DNA from: a virus
Reading direction: 5' to 3' (one strand)
IMG/VR virus record: IMGVR_UViG_3300031758_000010
Span: 62,001 to 126,000 of that record
DNA length: 64,000 nucleotides
A model generated the notes under the pieces. The model worked only from the letters and a program-made list of their open reading frames with translations. It did no database searches and was not told the DNA's origin. The translations under genes were made by a program, and so were the position numbers. Shown in pieces: positions 9,125-18,763 of this stretch (its first letter is position 1; each line of letters begins with the position of its first letter).

Positions 9125-11673
9125 TAGTTACATAAAATTGTTGAATTACAAATATTATTTATAGTACCTTGACTGAATGATGACTGACAAGCCTCAATTA
9201 CTACCGCACCTGTGACAGGGGTATTAGATTGTCGACAGAAGCAAGCGGCTCCAGCAATCCCTGCTCCACCTGGTACGGTAATTTGTGCGGGATTTCCATC
9301 ACAATCAGTATAAAACGCAGTTCCTTGAAAACCTGATATAGTCCTAACTGCAGTACATTGACATGTTATGGATGATGGGTTTGGGCCTCCATCTGGAGTA
9401 TTGCCATTATTACCACCTGACCCGCCAGAACCACCGGTTCCATTAGGGTTTGATGGTGAAGTACCATTTTCAGGATTACACGGCCAAAGATTGACAATGA
9501 CACAATTTGAAAGCTCGACTATAGTGTATATATTAAGGATAAATGACCTAATATAATAAAAACCATCTCCATAACAATTACAATTTGCTTGGTTAAGATA
9601 CGCGTAACTTCCGACCTCTAATGATTCTAAATAAATCGGTTGACTAGAAACACCCCAACTATCAATAACATTATTACTTAAATCCTCAACTAAAGAATAT
9701 ATAATATCACAAATTTCAGTTTCAGATTGAGGCCAATTAATATTGGGTCCATTATTAAATTTATATGCGAATGAGAAAGGATAACTTGTTAAGTTTGATG
9801 GAGGGTTACATTCGGTTTCTGAAATACATTGAGCACAATTTGTGTATATTGTTGAAGAAACTTCAGTAAAGTAATTTCCTTGGTAAACTATGATGTCGTC
9901 TGTAGTATTTTGTGGTATTGTTGTTGAAGAACCGTTGTATTGCCAACAAGTATTAGTAGTTAAGTTAAATATTGTTTGAGTACCTATAGTTGTTAACGAA
10001 GGTTCGGTTTGATAAACTATTGTTTGAGGTCCATTAGTATCATTACAAAGTCTGTATTTGTAATACGTTGTTGGGGTAAATTCAAATGATACGTTATTAC
10101 AACTTATACTATTAGAAGCCCCGTAAATATTAATACTTGGTGATGTAATTACCGTTACTGTATACGGAGGAGATGTTTCAATATTATAAACTATAGCGTT
10201 ATTGTCTGTAACATATATTAAACCATTTTCTACAAAAATAGAAGTTGGCGTTAATATTGTTGGAGATATTAAAATTTCAACCTCAGGGTCTCCATCTGGA
10301 TAAGAATATTGTGATAAGTAAGTATTATCACCTTCTCTTGAAAGTATTAAAATTTTGTTATTAGTGGTTGCCAATAAATCCCCCGCAAACAGCCTTCCTG
10401 GTGGTAAACTAAATAATTCATTATAATTTAAATTACTTAATGAAGTTTGACCCGCTGAAGGTAAATATATTTCAAATACTGTTTGAGGTGATAAACCAAC
10501 TTGAACATTACATGTTAACAACTTGTTATTATTAATTGCAAAAAGTCCGGCACCAAATGTAACGTTAGATTCTGTGTCATTTAACTCCCTAACAAATGTT
10601 GCAGAGAATGGGTTTAAAACAATATCCCATTCTTTAATTTTATCTGTTGTTGATATGAATAATTTTGTTTGAGTATTTCCAATATCATTCCAATTTGATA
10701 AATTTGGAATAGTTAGTGATGTTGTGGTATTAGTATCTACAACATATGTATACACCCCTCCTTCTCCGATTATAAATGTAGGACATAAATTCAATATTGA
10801 CGGAGATGAAGGTGTCATTGTCATTGTAGGTGTTGGAGTTGGGGTAAGTTGAACTGCGCACAATGAACATTGACCTAAATTAGAATAACCAATTGGCCCA
10901 CTCGATAATGTAATGTTATTAGTACCAATATAAGTTGAATTATTACCTATGTATGTTATACATCTTTCGTTCCCATCCACAACTCCTAAGAAAATCATAA
11001 ATTGGGATAAATCACCACCTGAAGGGTTATTTACCACATTTGTGGTATAATACATAAATCCGTTATTACAATCTTGGAATTGTTTACTAACAGGACAATT
11101 TATAACAGAATCTATGGTGACAAAAGTAACGTCACCTGAAAAATTACACTGAATTTGATTACTCCTATTTCTATAAATCATTATTGTTGGAGTCATTGTT
11201 GGTGTCGGAGTCATAGTAGGGGTTATTCCTGTTATATAAGCATCGACATAAATATTGGGACAGAAATTTGATGACGTAGGGGTGTTTGTCATTGTTGGAG
11301 TGTAAGAAGGGGTATAAGACGGTGTTGGAGTTGGTGGAATATCAATTAGTGTTGCCTCAAAATTGAAGACATCACAATTAACAGTTGGTGTAGGAGTAGG
11401 GGTCAAACAAACTGACGAGTTTACATACTCAAAAGTTAAATCAGGGCATACTCCGTTATATGGGTATTTTCCCTGTAAAAAACAAGGACTACCACCTAAA
11501 GTCGTTGCTAAACACCAAAAACCACCAGAGTCGTAAAATATATAATATCCGTTAGTTGAACCAACATAATAATCTCTTAAATTGTATACACCTGATTGGG
11601 TATATACATCATCATAGGCCGGAAATCCAGTACCACTTACACAATAATCATCATTTGCACAATATACGGCCAT
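9124..11673 (-). CDS. 849-residue Cys-rich fibre-like protein with short TP spacers
   Basis: The start [10 protein letters not shown] follows the previous gene by one base. The protein has several Cys-containing domains separated by short TPTPTPT spacers, a middle region (about 300-520) with repeated NNKLL, NNKIL and NNAIV strands that could be a beta-propeller, and a Gly/Ser/Asn-rich hinge (about 755-785) before a final Cys-rich domain of about 85 residues. It shares its style with the neighbouring large proteins and is probably part of the same fibre or adhesin complex. No catalytic motif was recognised. The propeller suggestion is weak. Confidence 0.7.
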   Translation of the reverse strand: MAVYCANDDYCVSGTGFPAYDDVYTQSGVYNLRDYYVGSTNGYYIFYDSGGFWCLATTLGGSPCFLQGKYPYNGVCPDLTFEYVNSSVCLTPTPTPTVNCDVFNFEATLIDIPPTPTPSYTPSYTPTMTNTPTSSNFCPNIYVDAYITGITPTMTPTPTMTPTIMIYRNRSNQIQCNFSGDVTFVTIDSVINCPVSKQFQDCNNGFMYYTTNVVNNPSGGDLSQFMIFLGVVDGNERCITYIGNNSTYIGTNNITLSSGPIGYSNLGQCSLCAVQLTPTPTPTMTMTPSSPSILNLCPTFIIGEGGVYTYVVDTNTTTSLTIPNLSNWNDIGNTQTKLFISTTDKIKEWDIVLNPFSATFVRELNDTESNVTFGAGLFAINNNKLLTCNVQVGLSPQTVFEIYLPSAGQTSLSNLNYNELFSLPPGRLFAGDLLATTNNKILILSREGDNTYLSQYSYPDGDPEVEILISPTILTPTSIFVENGLIYVTDNNAIVYNIETSPPYTVTVITSPSINIYGASNSISCNNVSFEFTPTTYYKYRLCNDTNGPQTIVYQTEPSLTTIGTQTIFNLTTNTCWQYNGSSTTIPQNTTDDIIVYQGNYFTEVSSTIYTNCAQCISETECNPPSNLTSYPFSFAYKFNNGPNINWPQSETEICDIIYSLVEDLSNNVIDSWGVSSQPIYLESLEVGSYAYLNQANCNCYGDGFYYIRSFILNIYTIVELSNCVIVNLWPCNPENGTSPSNPNGTGGSGGSGGNNGNTPDGGPNPSSITCQCTAVRTISGFQGTAFYTDCDGNPAQITVPGGAGIAGAACFCRQSNTPVTGAVVIEACQSSFSQGTINNICNSTILCN

Positions 11674-11674
11674 A

Positions 11675-11890
11675 TTATAACGTTAAATTTGTTGTAACTT
11701 CACAACCTATTGAGTCTACAATTTTTAGAGTAAATTCAGAAAAGTTTAACATTATTGTGGGAATCTCAAATGTATATGGTGCCGAGTCAGTTCTGTCTAT
11801 ATAAATGCATTGTGTTTGAGGGTTGTCACATATATAAATGTCATATGGTGTTGTTCCTGAAAGGTCGTTAATTGTAACTACAGTTGGCAT
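11675..11890 (-). CDS. 71-residue paralogue of the fibre N-terminal domain
   Basis: Closely resembles residues 1-75 of the 1223-residue protein: both have a V.I.D.SG...PYDIY(I/V)C core. It is the first gene of the minus-strand fibre operon and is followed after one base by the 849-residue protein. A stand-alone copy of this domain may be a small cap, adaptor or cement subunit; this is inference. Confidence 0.7.
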   Translation of the reverse strand: MPTVVTINDLSGTTPYDIYICDNPQTQCIYIDRTDSAPYTFEIPTIMLNFSEFTLKIVDSIGCEVTTNLTL

Positions 11891-11906
11891 TAGTAAATTT
11901 TATTTC

Positions 11907-11914
11907 AATAAATA
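11907..11914 (-). promoter_or_regulatory. Late-type promoter box TATTTATT heading the fibre operon
   Basis: Minus strand TATTTATT, 16 bases before the ATG at 11890. It is divergent from the primase gene and would drive 11890 down to 4179. Confidence 0.5.
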
Positions 11915-11974
11915 TAATACTGACCCAAAACTTGTGAAGTTGACATGAACTAATTTGTACCTTATTTTTACCTG

Positions 11975-12877
11975 ATGTCCGATGAAAAAGAAATATTGGT
12001 TGAGTTACTACGTGAAATTCTTGGTGATGAAAAGATGCACTACGAACACAGAGGACAAATCTCATTCAACTGTCCCCTCTGCGACGAGGACCGAAACAAG
12101 GGTAATTTAGAGGTCAACTACCTACAACACGTATACAAATGTTGGAGTTGTTCGGAAACAAACGGTATGCACGGACCTCTTGGTAAACTAATTGATAACT
12201 ACGGAAACAAAAAACATAAAAAGGTTTATAAACTTTTTCAACCTGAGGACATAAAACCAAAGGAAAAACCAAAACAAAAGTTAAGGCTACCTGAAAGTTT
12301 TGTTTTATTCAAAGATTCAAACCCAATCTATCCGGTATATAAACAAGCATACAACTACCTGAAAAACAGAGGGATAACCGATGAGATTATCGAAAGGTAT
12401 TCAATAGGATTTTGTGACAACGGAAGTCACGCTGGTAGAATTATTGTACCATCATATAATATTGAGGGGGAATTGAATTATTATATTGCAAGGAGTTGGG
12501 ACCCCAAGTCACGAGCCAAATATAAAAACCCTCAAGCCGAAAAGGATAAGATAATCTTTAACCAACACTTAATTGACTGGAAAAAGGATGTGTATCTTGT
12601 TGAGGGGGTATTTGACGGATTCTTTTTATCAAATAGTATTCCGATGCTTGGTAAACATATGTCAGAGTTGTTGTTTAATACCCTATACGATAAGGTTAAA
12701 AAGAATATCATTATTGCCCTCGATGGTGATGCTTGGGACAACGCTGTTAAATTATATCGTGAGTTAAATGGGGGTAAATTATACGGAAAAATAAAAATTA
12801 TTCATCTACCCAAAGATAAGGACGTATGTGATTTGAGGGGTCAGATAGATGAATACTATGTACAAATAAAGGATTAA
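11975..12877 (+). CDS. DnaG-like DNA primase (zinc finger plus Toprim)
   Basis: The 300-residue protein has an N-terminal zinc-binding region with CPLC (about residue 31) and CWSC (about 55), and a Toprim-like core with VYLVEGVFDG (about 205) supplying the conserved Glu and IIALDGDAWDNA (about 245) the Asp-x-Asp. It should synthesise RNA primers for lagging-strand replication. It is short compared with bacterial DnaG (about 600) and lacks a helicase-binding domain, as in T4 gp61-type primases. It heads the plus-strand replication and recombination block and is followed after one base by a RecB-like nuclease. Confidence 0.85.
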   Translation: MSDEKEILVELLREILGDEKMHYEHRGQISFNCPLCDEDRNKGNLEVNYLQHVYKCWSCSETNGMHGPLGKLIDNYGNKKHKKVYKLFQPEDIKPKEKPKQKLRLPESFVLFKDSNPIYPVYKQAYNYLKNRGITDEIIERYSIGFCDNGSHAGRIIVPSYNIEGELNYYIARSWDPKSRAKYKNPQAEKDKIIFNQHLIDWKKDVYLVEGVFDGFFLSNSIPMLGKHMSELLFNTLYDKVKKNIIIALDGDAWDNAVKLYRELNGGKLYGKIKIIHLPKDKDVCDLRGQIDEYYVQIKD

Positions 12878-12878
12878 T

Positions 12879-13733
12879 ATGGATTTAAACAAAATTAGAG
12901 ACGAAATTAACGGTATAATAAAAAAAAGACAGGAAGAAATTCAATTAACATTTGAGGAGGAGACCCACACTTACACTATGATGAATAATCAAGGGGTTCT
13001 TGTATCGAATTGGATATCAGTAAGTAAAGTCCTGAAAAAATTTTATGAAGAATTTCCGGCTGAAGAAATATCATTAAAAAAAGCGAAAGGAGATGTTGTA
13101 GAACAACAAAGATTACTTGCGGAGTGGAAAGCCGCGGGTGATTACTCGACAAATATGGGAAGTAGGGTTCACTATTTTTTGGAAAAAAAATCGCATGAAA
13201 TTTTTAACATTGTTAAGGAAGTGAGAAAACCTGAATTTGATTGTGACTTTACTCAAATTTTAAAGGGTGATAGTATGATAAACGCTGGAACAAACTTTCT
13301 TAAACTGATGAAAGATAGAGGGGCTATTTTACTTGACACTGAAATTGTTTTAGGTGACCCTGATTTATCATATGTTGGCCAACCCGATAAAGTTTGGGTT
13401 ATTGAGAGTAAAGACAAAAAAAGTGTTGGGTTAATAGTGACCGACTACAAAACCAATAAACCGAAGAACTTTGAGGAGAATCAATTTACTAAAAGAATGA
13501 AACCTCCATTTCAAAAACACCCTGACAATGCGTTAGGTCACTACTTTTTACAACTACCATTTTATGGGAAATTACTTAAGGAAATGTTAAAAGGGTCAAA
13601 ATATGAGGATATTAATTTTTTTGGTTGTATCATTGTGCTACTGAAAGAAAATTCCGATTTCGAGGAGTTTAGAGTACCAAAAGATGTTATTGATACGGTA
13701 TTTTCTATGAATATGAAACAATATTTATCTTAA
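12879..13733 (+). CDS. PD-(D/E)XK family nuclease (RecB/Cas4-like)
   Basis: The 284-residue protein carries the family core: E in LLDTEIVL, GQPDKVWV (the Asp), then IVTDYKTNK (D-x-K) at about residues 150-195, followed by LQLPFYGKLL, matching the Q-x-x-x-Y motif of RecB-type nucleases. Probable role is DNA end processing or recombination with the downstream gp46/47 pair. Only one base separates it from the primase, so they are co-transcribed. Confidence 0.8.
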   Translation: MDLNKIRDEINGIIKKRQEEIQLTFEEETHTYTMMNNQGVLVSNWISVSKVLKKFYEEFPAEEISLKKAKGDVVEQQRLLAEWKAAGDYSTNMGSRVHYFLEKKSHEIFNIVKEVRKPEFDCDFTQILKGDSMINAGTNFLKLMKDRGAILLDTEIVLGDPDLSYVGQPDKVWVIESKDKKSVGLIVTDYKTNKPKNFEENQFTKRMKPPFQKHPDNALGHYFLQLPFYGKLLKEMLKGSKYEDINFFGCIIVLLKENSDFEEFRVPKDVIDTVFSMNMKQYLS

Positions 13734-13751
13734 CACTAAAAAATAAATGCT

Positions 13752-14288
13752 ATGAAAAACTTATTAATTTTATTTTCACTCATTACAACAATTTTTATTT
13801 ATGCTCAAGTAACACATAAAAATCCTGATTGCCAACCTAAAACAAATGCGGAAAAAATGTATGAATCAATTTTAATTCATGCGGATTCGTTTAACATACC
13901 GCTTCATATTGCTTTTAATGTTGCCCGAATGGAAACAGGGTATTTAGGCCCAAACCATGAAAATTATAATCACAAACAAGTATCAAAAGCGGGTGCGGTT
14001 GGACCAATGCAAATTATGCCACAGTACGCCTCATTTTTTGCGGGATTTCCCGTAAATAAAAAAGAGCTAAAAGAGAATATCGATTTAAATGTTTATATAT
14101 CGATGAAATTGTTAGCCCAACATTTTAAAAAGTATGGTGATTGGAAAAAAGTATTAGGTGCTTATAACACAGGTAGACCAATTATTAATAAGTATGCTCA
14201 ACAAGGTGTCAAAAAGGATTATTTGAAATATTGGATACCGAATCCTATTGAAAGAGATACCATTGAGTTTTTAACAATCAAAGGATAG
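13752..14288 (+). CDS. Secreted lytic transglycosylase (SLT/lysozyme-like fold)
   Basis: A signal peptide is visible (MKNLLILFSLITTIFIYAQ). The mature part has the SLT motifs in order: ARMETGY with the catalytic Glu (about residue 61), GPMQIMP (about 88) and GAYNTG (about 138). It should cleave glycan strands of peptidoglycan between MurNAc and GlcNAc. Placed between DNA metabolism genes rather than in the lysis cassette at 20-23 kb, it could serve in lysis or in virion entry; the signal peptide favours export from the infected cell. Confidence 0.85.
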   Translation: MKNLLILFSLITTIFIYAQVTHKNPDCQPKTNAEKMYESILIHADSFNIPLHIAFNVARMETGYLGPNHENYNHKQVSKAGAVGPMQIMPQYASFFAGFPVNKKELKENIDLNVYISMKLLAQHFKKYGDWKKVLGAYNTGRPIINKYAQQGVKKDYLKYWIPNPIERDTIEFLTIKG

Positions 14289-14334
14289 GTACTTGATTGT
14301 TTGGTTTTTGTTTAGTATGTTTTCATAAAAAAAT

Positions 14335-14559
14335 ATGGAAGACTTATTACCAAAAATTGATTTAAAAGAACAACCTAGTGAGGTTTGTGAAAGCTGTGGA
14401 AGTGAATATTTTAAGGAAGTCGTTTTAATTAAAAGGGTGTCTAAACTCTACACAGGTAGTTCTGAAGACACCCTTGTTCCTTTTCCTACATACATGTGTG
14501 AAAAGTGTGGACACGTTAACAAAGATTTTGCTTTATTTGATAAAGGAACTCAACTATGA
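14335..14559 (+). CDS. Small zinc-ribbon protein
   Basis: 74 residues with two Cys pairs, CESCGSEYF and MCEKCGHVN, spaced about 34 residues as in a zinc ribbon. The last four bases overlap the start of the gp47-like gene (ATGA), implying coupling. Function unknown; nucleic-acid or protein binding is typical of such ribbons. Confidence 0.7.
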   Translation: MEDLLPKIDLKEQPSEVCESCGSEYFKEVVLIKRVSKLYTGSSEDTLVPFPTYMCEKCGHVNKDFALFDKGTQL

Positions 14560-15335
14560 TAAAAAAACTAGTACACTTTAGTGACCTACATGTTAGGTTG
14601 TTTAAGGACCATAACCTATACCGAAGTATATTGGAAGAAGCTTTTAGTCAATGGAGAAAAATTAATCCTGACCGAATAGTTTTTACAGGTGATTTAGTTC
14701 ATAGTAAAAACCAAATGACTCCTGAACTTGTTGAGTTCATAGCGTGGACATTAAACGAGTGTTCTAAAATTGCAAAGACTATTTTGATACCCGGAAACCA
14801 CGACTTCTTGGAAAATAATATGGAAAGACTAGACGCTCTTACTCCTGTAGTAGACTCACTTCAAAATGAAATGGTGGTTTATTATAAAAACAGAGGAGTT
14901 TATCAAGATGCAAATATTGACTGGTGTGTTTATTCACTTATGGACCACAATATCCCACCCGATATTACAAAAAATAATAGAAAGAAAATCGGATTGTTTC
15001 ATGGACCAGTTCAAGGGTTGACAACTGATGTTGGATACAAGTTTGATAGTGGATTTGAGTCAGATAAGTTTGATGGGTGTGACCTTGTTTTGTGTGGTGA
15101 TATTCATAAAAGACAAGTTTTTAACATACCTGGAGGCAAGAAGGCTTATATGATTGGCTCAACAATTCAACAAAACTTTGGTGAAACAATTGAAAAACAT
15201 GGATATGGTATATATGATGTGGAAAATGACAAATATGAGTTTGTTAATTTGGTAAACCCAAAACCTTTCCTATCATTCAAATTAAATTCTTATGACCAAA
15301 TAATTGATGGAACAGAAAAACTCCTTAACTATTGA
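14556..15335 (+). CDS. Mre11/SbcD-like nuclease subunit (T4 gp47-like)
   Basis: The 259-residue calcineurin-type phosphoesterase has the metal motifs in order: HFSDLHVR (Asp and His, about residue 8), VFTGDLVH (about 43), PGNHD (about 80), a GLFHGP His (about 148) and GDIHKR (about 180). Partner of the Rad50-like ATPase at 16365; together they process DNA ends for recombination-dependent replication in T4-like phages. The start overlaps the zinc-ribbon gene by four bases. Three small genes separate it from its partner. Confidence 0.88.
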   Translation: MIKKLVHFSDLHVRLFKDHNLYRSILEEAFSQWRKINPDRIVFTGDLVHSKNQMTPELVEFIAWTLNECSKIAKTILIPGNHDFLENNMERLDALTPVVDSLQNEMVVYYKNRGVYQDANIDWCVYSLMDHNIPPDITKNNRKKIGLFHGPVQGLTTDVGYKFDSGFESDKFDGCDLVLCGDIHKRQVFNIPGGKKAYMIGSTIQQNFGETIEKHGYGIYDVENDKYEFVNLVNPKPFLSFKLNSYDQIIDGTEKLLNY

Positions 15336-15801
15336 TTTAAGTATTCAAGACTATAAAGACTTAATGACTTTTTGTAACCTTAATGAAATTAAGTTAGTTG
15401 ACGATTTTGTAAGACTTTGTTTTAGAAAAGGGTATTACATAGAGAAATATGGTTTATTAAACCAAGGTCAATTACCTGAAGTTATTGACCGTGAATTAGA
15501 GAAAGAAGTTATTAAAGAAGTTATAGTTGAGAAAGAAATTTTCATCGAAAAACCTGTAGTTGATAATACAAAGATTGAAGAGTTACAAAACGAGATTTAT
15601 ATTTTAAAAGGTAAACTTGAAAATCAAAAAGAAGTTGAATGTGGTAAATTACAGGAAACTCTGATGAACTTAAACAGACAACTAGGTGAAAAGAATGAGG
15701 TTATAAAAGAATTAAGAAATAAGGTTGATGACCTTGAAAATCTCACAAAAACTTCTTATGCTTTCTACATGAAAAGTTCAAATTTAAAAGATAGATTATA
15801 A
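15307..15801 (+). CDS. Coiled-coil protein of unknown function
   Basis: About 164 residues. I chose the ATG at 15307, overlapping the end of the gp47-like gene. The first 60 residues form a small folded domain, followed by a Glu/Lys-rich stretch with VIKEVIVEKE-type repeats and a long predicted coiled coil (about 90-150). Position between gp47-like and gp46-like genes suggests a recombination accessory, but no family was recognised. Confidence 0.6.
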   Translation: MEQKNSLTIDLSIQDYKDLMTFCNLNEIKLVDDFVRLCFRKGYYIEKYGLLNQGQLPEVIDRELEKEVIKEVIVEKEIFIEKPVVDNTKIEELQNEIYILKGKLENQKEVECGKLQETLMNLNRQLGEKNEVIKELRNKVDDLENLTKTSYAFYMKSSNLKDRL

Positions 15802-15811
15802 AACAAATAAA

Positions 15812-16156
15812 ATGATGACAACTTTAATTGCGTGGTTCGTGTTGGCCTACGGGTTTTCCAACATTATGGTTTATGGTAGTATTTTCGAAGGATTTAGAAA
15901 TACCATAAGTTTATTGGGAATTAGATTCTCACTATTTAAATTCTTTTCTGACCTATTGTCATGTATGATGTGTACGTCTACATGGGTTGGATTTTTCTTG
16001 GGACTTGTCCTTATTTCCCCCTCTCACCATCTTTTCCTAACACCAAAATGGATATCTTGGTTCTTTGATGGACTTATGGCTTCAGGAGCGGTATGGGCGA
16101 TTAACTCCATCGTTGAATGGTTTGAAGAAAATAGACCAAAAACTAATCATTTATAA
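15812..16156 (+). CDS. Membrane protein with CxxC motif, possibly DUF1360-like
   Basis: 114 residues with three hydrophobic segments (about 2-22, 54-72 and 88-104) and a SCMMCTSTWVGF motif after the first loop. A CxxC followed by Trp before a transmembrane helix resembles small DUF1360-type phage and Bacillus membrane proteins, but I am not certain. Function unknown. The stop is 10 bases before the next gene. Confidence 0.6.
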   Translation: MMTTLIAWFVLAYGFSNIMVYGSIFEGFRNTISLLGIRFSLFKFFSDLLSCMMCTSTWVGFFLGLVLISPSHHLFLTPKWISWFFDGLMASGAVWAINSIVEWFEENRPKTNHL

Positions 16157-16166
16157 ATTTAATATT

Positions 16167-16361
16167 ATGCCAAAGTCAAGACAACGTAAAAATCACAAAC
16201 AAAAGGTTGAAAATCGTAACAACCTACTCAAGGGTGTTCGTCGTAAGATGGAAAAAGAATATACTGAAATGTTGGAAAAACAACTTCAGCAATATCAAGA
16301 ACAAATGTCAGCCATGACAGAAGAGAACAACTCAGAAGTAGTTGACGTTACCCCAATTTAA
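16167..16361 (+). CDS. Small basic, helical protein
   Basis: 64 residues from the ATG at 16167. A basic N-terminal half (PKSRQRKNHKQK) and a Gln/Glu-rich helical C-terminal half. A longer in-frame version would overlap the membrane gene and is unlikely. Spaced 3 bases from the gp46-like gene. Unknown; nucleic-acid binding is possible from composition only. Confidence 0.55.
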   Translation: MPKSRQRKNHKQKVENRNNLLKGVRRKMEKEYTEMLEKQLQQYQEQMSAMTEENNSEVVDVTPI

Positions 16362-16364
16362 TAT

Positions 16365-18737
16365 ATGGATTTGTTTAATCCACCGCCCAATTTTAATTAT
16401 AAAAATATGACTCACGATTTAGAAGTAGAAAATTTAGAAAACCCTTATATACAAGTCGTTTGGGAGGATTATGCGGAGAACTTCACTCAGGAAAAGATTA
16501 AAAGTGTTAGACAGTATTTCCAAAAAAAATACTTCTCAACTAATGTGAATGTTATAACCAAAACAATCATAACTGAAGAGACGACACATACTGTTGACAT
16601 ATCTTTTAATATTCTTGATAAGAACTATCAACATGAACTAATAAAGTCATATTTGAAATCCAAATCAAATGAGGAATTATTTGAAGAAGTTTATAAATTG
16701 GATTCAGTGGTGGATAACAAATTGGTGTTAGACCAGTCAGAAGCGTCCCCATTCAAAAGATGGTACATTAAAAACATTGAGTTCTCAAATTTTCTATCTT
16801 ATGGTGAAAACCAAAAGTTGGATTTTGAAAAGTGTAATGGTATTAGTGTAGTTGAGTCTAATCCGCCAAATTTTGGTGGTAAGACGGTTCTGACGGTTGA
16901 TTTACTTTTATTTCTTTTCTTTAATGAAACAACCAAAACAACAAAGGCTGAGGAAATCTTTAATAGATTTACCGATAAGAATAAAGTATCGGTTAAAGGT
17001 GAAATTGTTATTGATGGAGATGAATACATTATTGTTCGTAACATTGAAAGAAAGAAAGCGAAATCGGGGGAATGGAATGTTAAGACTGAATTAGATTTTT
17101 TTAAAAAGTTATCCGATGGTAGTTTACAGAACTTCACTGGTGAACAACGTAGAGAGACTGAGTCCTTTATCAAAACTTCTATAGGTTCTAAGGATGACTT
17201 TTTGATGACAATACTAACAACGGCAACAAACCTTGAGGAATTGATTGACTCTAAACCAACAGCAAGGGGTCAAGTATTGTCTCGTTTTATGGGATTAGAC
17301 TTTCTAAAGAGAAAGGAAGAAGCGGGTAAGGAGATTTATTCTGAGTTTTCTAAGTCAATGATATCAAATGTTTACAATAGTGAACAACTTAAGAATGACA
17401 TCGAGACTTATGAGGAGACTATTAAAACCAATGAGAAACTTATCACAACTGAACAAGGTAACTTGATTGATGTTCAAGGACGTATTATAAAAGGACAAGA
17501 GTATCGTGATGGATTGTTGAAGAACAAACACATGGATATTGATAAGGAGATTGGTTTATTACAACCTGATAAAGTTAAAGTTGAAATTTCAGGTTTTGAA
17601 ACTCAAAAATCCCAAGTTGAGAAACAATTATCCGAAGTTAAAGTTGTTGAACCTAGCGAATACTATCATGAAGACAAACATGATGAGGTCAAGGACGAAT
17701 ACAACACAGCGTTTAAGAAAAAGGTTGAAGTTGAAACCAATATTTCATCAATCGAAAAGTTAAAAAGTTCTGTTAGTGGTGGTATTAAATGTGAACACTG
17801 TGGTATTGAATTAATGAACGCGGCCATAACACAGTCAAGAATCTCAGAACTTGACGGATATCTCACGAATAAAAAGGAAATTGAGGACTTAATGAATGAT
17901 TTATCAAACAAAGAGAAGGGATTTGTTAACCTAAAGAAAGAGTTTGATGAGTATGAAAAAAATAAGTTAATCAAAGAGAAGTTGGAACTTAACATAGAAA
18001 GTTTCAATATGAAAATTGAAAAACTTAATGAAAAGCTTACAAAATACGAACAGGCTCAAGAAAAAATACAAGCAAACAATAAGATTGACGAATTGTTAAT
18101 AAAGGCCGACATTAGACTTGGTGAGTTGGAGAGAGAAAAGGACGATATCAACAAAAAGATAACAGGTTATCAATTTGAAATTGACAGTCTTAATGAAAAA
18201 ATTGACAAAAACAAAAAGTTAATTGAAAAAATTAAGGAAGAATCGTCAAAGGAACGGGTTTATAAGGTATATTTGGAAACATTTGGAAAAAATGGTATTT
18301 CCAAACTAATTATGAAAACAATGATGCCTTTAATTAATTCAGAATTACAAAGGTTGCTTGAAGATAGTTGTCATTTTAGATTGGAAATTAGAATCAATGA
18401 CAAAAACGAGGTTGAGTTTTTGATGATTGATAACAATACTCAAATTGAAAAGTTAATGTCATCGGGTTCGGGATATGAAAGAACTATCGCTTCCTTAGCT
18501 TTGAGAGCGGTATTGAGTAAAATATGTTCTTTACCAAAACCAAACATCATAGTTTTTGATGAAGTATTCGGAAAGATTTCAAATGAAAACTTAGATATGG
18601 TTTCAGAGTTCTTTAAGAAAATTAAAGAATATTTTGAAAAAATATTTGTAATAACACACAACCCTTTGGTTACAAATTGGTCAGATAATGTTGTTAGAAT
18701 AGAAAAAGTTGATAACATTAGTTTTGTGAATCAATAA
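16365..18737 (+). CDS. Rad50/SbcC-like ATPase (T4 gp46-like)
   Basis: The 790-residue SMC-type protein has an N-terminal domain of about 120 residues, then an ABC ATPase half with FSNFLSYGEN and a P-loop reading NPPNFGGKT (about residue 168). Two coiled-coil arms follow, a zinc hook CEHCGIEL (about 475), the signature region SSGSGYERTIASLALR (about 700) and Walker B NIIVFDEVFG (about 725). Works with the Mre11-like nuclease at 14556 in DNA end resection. The P-loop lacks the usual first Gly (Pro in its place). The N-terminal extension before the ATPase is also unusual for the family. Confidence 0.88.
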   Translation: MDLFNPPPNFNYKNMTHDLEVENLENPYIQVVWEDYAENFTQEKIKSVRQYFQKKYFSTNVNVITKTIITEETTHTVDISFNILDKNYQHELIKSYLKSKSNEELFEEVYKLDSVVDNKLVLDQSEASPFKRWYIKNIEFSNFLSYGENQKLDFEKCNGISVVESNPPNFGGKTVLTVDLLLFLFFNETTKTTKAEEIFNRFTDKNKVSVKGEIVIDGDEYIIVRNIERKKAKSGEWNVKTELDFFKKLSDGSLQNFTGEQRRETESFIKTSIGSKDDFLMTILTTATNLEELIDSKPTARGQVLSRFMGLDFLKRKEEAGKEIYSEFSKSMISNVYNSEQLKNDIETYEETIKTNEKLITTEQGNLIDVQGRIIKGQEYRDGLLKNKHMDIDKEIGLLQPDKVKVEISGFETQKSQVEKQLSEVKVVEPSEYYHEDKHDEVKDEYNTAFKKKVEVETNISSIEKLKSSVSGGIKCEHCGIELMNAAITQSRISELDGYLTNKKEIEDLMNDLSNKEKGFVNLKKEFDEYEKNKLIKEKLELNIESFNMKIEKLNEKLTKYEQAQEKIQANNKIDELLIKADIRLGELEREKDDINKKITGYQFEIDSLNEKIDKNKKLIEKIKEESSKERVYKVYLETFGKNGISKLIMKTMMPLINSELQRLLEDSCHFRLEIRINDKNEVEFLMIDNNTQIEKLMSSGSGYERTIASLALRAVLSKICSLPKPNIIVFDEVFGKISNENLDMVSEFFKKIKEYFEKIFVITHNPLVTNWSDNVVRIEKVDNISFVNQ

Positions 18738-18752
18738 TTTTGGTTATTTTTG
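18724..18752 (+). promoter_or_regulatory. Possible host-type promoter before the 18764 gene
   Basis: TTG at 18724, 18 bases, then TATTTTTG at 18745, close to the Bacteroidota pattern TTG-N19/20-TAnnTTTG. It could drive the gene at 18764 and the sigma factor. Confidence 0.35.
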
Positions 18753-18763
18753 TAAAAAATTAT

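Noticed and set aside
11940-11974. Host-type promoter before the primase
   Set aside because: CTAATTTG lacks the leading T of TAnnTTTG and spacing to a TTG does not fit.
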